Positions 58,811 to 64,000 of a DNA stretch of 64,000 nt are shown piece after piece. Position numbers and translations under genes: made by a program. Numbering within the stretch: position 1 is the first letter of the stretch; each line of letters starts with the position of its first letter. The notes under the pieces are model-generated. The model did not search any database. It was not told where the DNA came from and was given only the letters and a program-made list of their open reading frames with translations. The stretch is from Ulota crispa. Taxonomy: Eukaryota; Streptophyta; Bryopsida; Orthotrichales; Orthotrichaceae. The stretch lies in the NCBI GenBank assembly GCA_963920765.1, contig OY987249.1, forward strand, positions 13,144,817 to 13,208,816. Reading direction: 5' to 3'.

Positions 58811-59224
58811 GGGGTAGTCACGGTTGATCTGAGATTGAGATTTCTGTGAAGATTGAGAAATGGTTGAGTGAATGTAGGAGCCAATGGAAGCACTTCTTCA
58901 CGGAAGGAGGTGTGACACCCCTTTTGTGAGTGATGTAGAATGAAGAATGAAGCATGGAGAATGTTTTATTTAGAGGAAGGTAACACAGCTATTGATTGGA
59001 GGAGCAGAAAAAGCAAGGATAAATAGCAATGCACGATTAGTAAACATGCAAATCATGGTAAGAGTTCTCACTCAAATAATATTCTCCTACCATTTCTCCA
59101 CCCTTGGGAGAGAGGAATTTTTTTCTCAATCTTCACAGAACTGCATTCAAGCGAGTTGCGGAGGAAGCACCACGACCATTTTTCATGAAGATTGAAAATG
59201 CAAAAATACAACTGTGACTACCCC
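58811..59224. mobile_element. MITE GGGGTAGTCAC, copy 1
   Basis: Ends GGGGTAGTCACGGTTG and inverse GGGGTAGTCACAGTTG, flanked by TA (58809-58810, 59225-59226). 414 bp. A subterminal inverted motif, GTGAAGATTGAGAA, is present near both ends. Tc1/mariner-like by its TA target; no coding. Confidence 0.8.
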
Positions 59225-59226
59225 TA

Positions 59227-59518
59227 CAGTGTTTCTTAGGCAAATTTTGGATTTCTCGTGAGAAAATACAATAAAAAACTTTGTGTACACTCAGAGTGTT
59301 GCAATACGACGTTATCCTACGTCTCTGACTACGTATACTCAAGTAAGTCCTAAGCCACAGGCGGCTTAGCTATATACTGAAGACATGACCTAATTGGATG
59401 ATAAGCTTAAAGAGATGATAAGCTGCCCAAGGATGATCGGCAAGATGAGATGAATGAAACCCTAGAGTGCGCTTGCTAATATTCTAACACAGAGGTGTGT
59501 AAAAGTGCAAGCACACAT
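59227..59518. other. Spacer between the two MITE copies
   Basis: No recognisable feature; contains the flank of the first insertion. Confidence 0.3.
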
Positions 59519-59520
59519 TA

Positions 59521-59936
59521 GGAGTAGTCACAGTTGATCTCAGACGGAACTTTCCGTGAAGATTGAGAAATCTTTGAGGGAATGTAGGAGTCAATGGGAG
59601 CAGTTCTCCATAGAAAGAGGTGTGACACCTCTTTTGTGGGTGATGGAGAATGAAGAATGAAGAATGGAGAATGTTTTACTTAGAGGAAGGTAACACAACC
59701 ACCAATTGGAGGAGCAAAAAAAGCAAGGGTGAAAAGCAATTCACAGGCAGGTAAACAGATGGACTAGGGTAAGAATTCTCACGCAAATTTTTTTAGCAAC
59801 CCATTTCTTCATGCCTGGGCGCTGATAAAAATATTTCTCAATTTACACGGAAATGCGCTTGTGCGAGTCGCGGAGGAAGCGCTACGGTGGTTTTCCGTGA
59901 AGATTGAGAATGCGGAAATGCAATTGTGACTACCCC
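59521..59936. mobile_element. MITE GGGGTAGTCAC, copy 2
   Basis: Same orientation as copy 1, 710 bp downstream, 416 bp, flanked by TA (59519-59520, 59937-59938). The left end has GGAG for GGGG. The two copies are similar along their entire length but clearly diverged. Confidence 0.8.
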
Positions 59937-60102
59937 TATTGTCTCTTATGAGAAACTGAAAACAAAATGAAAAGAAGGAAGGAAATCAACTATGAAACCA
60001 TCTTGGAAAACCATGATTCTTTTGCTACGAATAAGTTGAAAAAAATGTGTTTACAAAAATGCATACAATTTGTTGAGAAAACGGGCGAGGTTTGGACCCT
60101 TG

Positions 60103-60426
60103 GAAGAATTTCATGGATTCCCCTAAAGTTTGCAATATTTACATAGATACCCTTGCTTTTTCAGAAACTACACAATAAACCCTTGCACCATGATTTTTAG
60201 GCATTTATTTTTTGTGCTTGTACTTCCTTCATGACCAATGTTGAAGAAGAGAATGTCATGAAACAAAACAAAAAGAAAATTGTGGACAAAGAAAAAAGGG
60301 AAGTGGCATGCACAACAAAATAAACACCTGAACATTTTGTTCCAAGGGTATTTATGCAATTTTTGAAAAAATAAGGATATCTATGTAAATATTGCAAACT
60401 TCAAGGGTATCCATAAAATTTTCCTA
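60103..60426. mobile_element. Foldback MITE, about 320 bp
   Basis: Arms of ~85 bp: AAAGTTTGCAATATTTACAT followed by AGATACCCTTGCTTTTTC recurs inverted at 60365-60425. Target duplication is not clear. Confidence 0.7.
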
Positions 60427-61359
60427 TATTATATTTTATTTTGTGGGTTGCGTACTGTAGTGCATGTTGGTTGTTTACTGCGTGGCGTTTTTTTCTTCCA
60501 AAGTTGCAAGGCCCTTGCTGTTTGAAGTTTACCTAAACGATATATCTAACTAACGTTGGATAACTCTAAACCCCCTCAAAAAATAAAGTTTGTTGTAGAA
60601 TGCGAAGAATTGAAAGTTTCTTTTTATTTTACATTTATTTGCTCATATGTGATCTCTATATATGGCTTGGGGAGATCTATCAAGTTAGGGGTGAAAAGAG
60701 TTGCTGAGATTTCAACTCCATCTTAGGATGTTGATTAAATTTAAAATGAAATATTATTAAACAAAGCCTTTGTTAAAATGCATGTCCTTTGTCAGAATTA
60801 AACAAAGAGCCTGAAGAGAGCAAATTGGCATTTTAATTTTGGCTCGGTTTTTGGCCAACCCAATTGTTGGAGTGGAGGTTGTATCTAATCTTGTTGTTTA
60901 CGTATTAAGTTGTTTCCCAACAAATATATGATATGATCCATTGCCCATGTCATAGTCGTATTGCATTATAACTAAAAATTTACTCATGAGTGCAAAAGCA
61001 CTCAATGAGAGTTTGAAATCTTAACCTCATGAGTTATACGTTTCTGCCTTTTGTGCGAATGTCTTTTTAGGAGTTAATTCTCTAACATTCATATTCTTGG
61101 ATATACAAATGACAACACTTTCAGCTTTTCTAGGTGGAGAACTTCAAAGAGCTACCAAGCAAATTTTAGAACAATGTTTCAACTCCAACCGTACCAATCA
61201 ATACATTAGATTGGCTATATTTGGGCATCAAAATTTGCAACTAATCTACCTTATACTTCATAGTTTTTTATTTTTATTTTTTCCAAGCAAACTTATTGTA
61301 GTTGAGTTGTGTATACATGTACACCAACCCAAATGTGGCATATGAATGGATAAAGGGTT
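60427..61359. other. Anonymous AT-rich sequence
   Basis: No gene or repeat structure was supported; the 82-codon frame at 61097-61345 is unrecognised. Confidence 0.3.
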
Positions 61360-61740
61360 AAGCTTAGGTCGATGTTTGACGGTGGTACTCTTTTCTGTTG
61401 TGCTATAAAAACACATTCCCCTAACCCCGGGGGTTGTATATTTTTTAATGTAGAAGCAAGCCATGGTTTTATTTCTTTTGGTCAAGGTGGAGCAACCTAC
61501 ACCCAAGAATGTAAGCAAGTAATGAAATGTTGAATAGAATCAACAACTTGTGCACATTAATCCATAAAACTAACAACAACTACTTTCATCTAGATTATGG
61601 CAAACTAGTGTTTGCTTGTGGAGGGATTTGACAATTTCATCCATTTTTTCACATAATTTTCTTATTGTAATGGTAATCAGTGTCAAGTTAAAGAAAGATT
61701 AAGGCAAAAAAATTGCCAAGAAAAAGAACCTTGAAACAAA
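61360..61740. repeat. Foldback repeat family D, copy 2 (inverted)
   Basis: The complement of this region aligns with about 3970-4400, including GCTTACATTCTTGGGTG and CAAATCCCTCC. It lacks the 25-bp tandem array of copy 1. Confidence 0.7.
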
Positions 61741-61908
61741 CCCTCCTTGGGTACACATTGACCATATTAGAACATCTCCACCCACACATGTGCAGGGACT
61801 CACACTCACAATAATTGGATGATAAATGCTCAAGCCCCTAAAAGAGTTCTTTTGACACTCAAATTGAGCGTGTCAAACAACTGCCCTTGAAATCACTATT
61901 CATATTAA

Positions 61909-62848
61909 TCCCTAAAGGCTCAAGCCATTTTTGTTGTGAAAGTCACTCAAAACTGTCACTTTTGGGGGAATGAGTACCAAGGTAGGAAAATAAGTTTTTT
62001 TAGAAATTCAATCGTAAAGCCTTGCGCTATACATGGGAGGTACTTGTAGGGAAAAAATTAGCTTGTTCTAGATGTAGAGGAGTAAGATATTGACATCTAA
62101 AGTGCAAAAGTAAGTTTTTTTCCTTGTTGCCCAAAATTTTTAAAAGCCTTTGACCTCTCCTATATCAAAAAATTGCTCTACTCAAAGTGGAGGTTTATTT
62201 TTTTCATGTAGAAGACCAAGTTAGACAAGTGTGGGAGAATTTTCAAATAAAATGAAGGTGTGGATCATACTTTGTAAAATCTTGCAATGCTGTAAGGCCA
62301 TCAAATTTGCATATATACTAGGCAAAATTGGAGGATTTATGTAAAATTTAGAAATGTGAATTAATTTGATCCAAATGGTGAAAACCAAGGAATCTTAATC
62401 TCCTACAACTTGGGAAAAAAAAGTTTAAAAAAAAAGCACAAAGAGCTTAGAAAAGTAAAGCACCAAAATATACAAGGGGCAAAAGGAATGGAGGTTTGGG
62501 AGTCCAATATCCACCTGTAACCTAAGACTTCTCACAACTTTCATCTCATCAATCAAAATTGAATAATTCAAAGCTTCCCAGATATATATAAATTGAAAGA
62601 ATCAATTTCAAAATTTTATCTTTAAAAAAAGCAATTTTTTTGGCTGCCCAATTCTTCCCCGTTTTCAGTTATTCAATCCATAAATTCTTCAATAAATGTC
62701 GGAACGAAGAAGAAATTAGATGTGTGCGTAGGTCTTTGACTTCCCTACCTTCAATAAGAGTTTGGGAAATCACACAAAGTAGTTTAGCTATAAGTACATG
62801 CCCCAAAACTCCACTTGGCCCTTGAGGGACCACTTGGACCTTTAGGGG
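61909..62848. mobile_element. TTAA element copy i
   Basis: TTAA at 61905-61908 and 62849-62852; ends TCCCTAAAGGCTCAAG and inverse CCCCTAAAGGTCCAAG. 940 bp, clearly alignable with copy a, non-coding. Confidence 0.8.
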
Positions 62849-62852
62849 TTAA

Positions 62853-63326
62853 GTTTAGTGAGCTCTAATTTCTACTCCACTTGATGATTGGTCAATTGAC
62901 TATTTGTGGGGCCGATTGATTATTTATGAAGCATGGTTGAAGAGCAAGGGTGGGGGACAAATTTTTTGAAAGCTCTCCAAAAGTAGATGAAAACACTTGG
63001 TAAGTCACAGGCAGCGTGCAAGGGTGCGAATGCTCTTACTGCAATTGGGTAACCATGAGTAAACATGTGGGGCCCATGCAAGAGTACAACCCCCTGTTTC
63101 AATAGCGGGACGGCTGGTTCTAATGCATGGGTACGTCAAAGAGCATGTGAGCCTTCTGTCTCAGACAGATAAATGCATGCTGGGGACGCTTGCTCGCAAG
63201 GGCCGTCAAATGCATGCGAACAATCATGGCTCCCTCAGAACCGTTTCAAACCCCACCCATGACTCCTAGCATTCTGATTGCTCGCATGAGGGGCCCCATA
63301 AAAGCCAGTTCCCTGACCGGGGTAAG
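62853..63326. other. Anonymous sequence
   Basis: Moderately GC-rich around 63100-63300. No gene was recognised. Confidence 0.3.
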
Positions 63327-63330
63327 TTAA

Positions 63331-64000
63331 CACTTTAAGGACCACTCCCATTTTCACAAAATCTACTAAAAACAGGGGCTGTAAGCTTAGATGTGCAATT
63401 AACTCAAATTTGGACTTATTTTCAGTAATCCAACCATACAAATGGGAAGTACACCTTGTTCACTTTAAAGTACCAAAATTTTAGCTAAATCTACTGTTGG
63501 AGGTGAAACATTATAATGATTGAGCGAGCCGTAGGTGGAAAATCTTTAGTGTTTCATGCTTGTGTGGTTTTGAATGTTACCGCTTCATGGAGGCTTTGAT
63601 TGAGAAGAGCCTTACATTTCTAAAAAGCAAGGTTTCCCACCTTTCCAACAAGACTAGTTTCACACAAAATAAACAAAAATAGCAATCACAAGGTGTAGCT
63701 AAGTGGACTAAAAGGGTAAAAAATCCCATTTTCTTTGCTACCCTAAAACAATTCTACAAGAAATTTGATAATTGTTATGGAAAATCTGATTGGTGAAAGC
63801 AATCAAGAATTGGCCTTAAATGTAGGATGATGTATTTTAAAGCCAAAATGACAACACCATTTTAGTAGATTTTCAAATATTACAATTATACTACTACCAT
63901 ATAGGAAAACAATACAAGCATATTTCTTAAGCAATTTGATTTTTTTTTTGAATTGTGCAATTGAAATTTGACATTCTTCTTGGATGTTTGATGTATTGTA
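63331..64000. mobile_element. TTAA element copy j (cut by window end)
   Basis: TTAA at 63327-63330, then CACTTTAAGGACCACTCCC. It aligns over its whole visible length with copy g at 46819. The right end lies beyond the window. Confidence 0.8.

Noticed and set aside
63235..63441. 68-codon frame related to the one at 46729-46929
   Set aside because: Similarity arises because both overlap the left end of TTAA elements g and j.

Overview
The window looks like repeat-dense, AT-rich intergenic DNA from a land plant. The case rests on a plant-type non-LTR retrotransposon with a C-terminal zf-RVT domain, Ty1/copia polyprotein fragments with the GAG_pre-integrase/rve/RVT_2 layout of plant elements, CACTA-like and PIF/Harbinger-like MITEs, and the absence of any bacterial-style gene packing. 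The lineage cannot be fixed from this sequence; a large-genome fern, lycophyte, bryophyte or gymnosperm would all fit. I recognise no intact host gene. Every recognisable protein-coding stretch is a decayed transposable element.

Layout. 0.6-4.9 kb: short inverted-repeat elements (a TTAA-flanked MITE, a TA-flanked MITE, a 1.15-kb PIF/Harbinger-like MITE, and a foldback repeat with a 25-bp tandem array). 5.0-10.9 kb: a large foldback element carrying a nested CACTA-like MITE and a nested TTAA element, interrupted by a 200-N gap whose two sides repeat the same 1.87 kb, almost certainly an unmerged contig overlap. 11.5-18.1 kb: a full-length but dead LINE with 14-bp target-site duplications. 18-26 kb: anonymous AT-rich DNA, a (TA)n microsatellite and several TTAA elements. 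26.1-29.0 kb: a pogo/Tigger DNA transposon with a decayed transposase. 29.4-32.5 kb: a second foldback element. 36-40.2 kb: a scrambled Ty1/copia mosaic. 40.2-43 kb: a TTAA element split by a third foldback element. 44.7-48.6 kb: a near-continuous chain of TTAA elements. 50.7-52.1 kb: nested inverted repeats. 55.8 kb: a tRNA-like SINE head. 58.8-60.4 kb: two copies of one MITE and another foldback. 61.4-64 kb: more repeats of families seen earlier.

Two families stand out. (1) About a dozen non-autonomous elements have 5'-CCC-rich terminal inverted repeats, mostly CCCCTAAAGGACC-like, and lie between TTAA tetranucleotides. A filled/empty-site comparison inside the first foldback element shows TTAA target duplication directly, which is the piggyBac signature. 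(2) Three foldback elements of 1.8-3.8 kb have ends built from 7-bp-period GAGCNNT repeats and internal palindromic modules. The two families are nested in each other (TTAA element inside foldback 1; foldback 3 inside another TTAA element), so their activity overlapped in time. Neither family has a transposase gene in this window.
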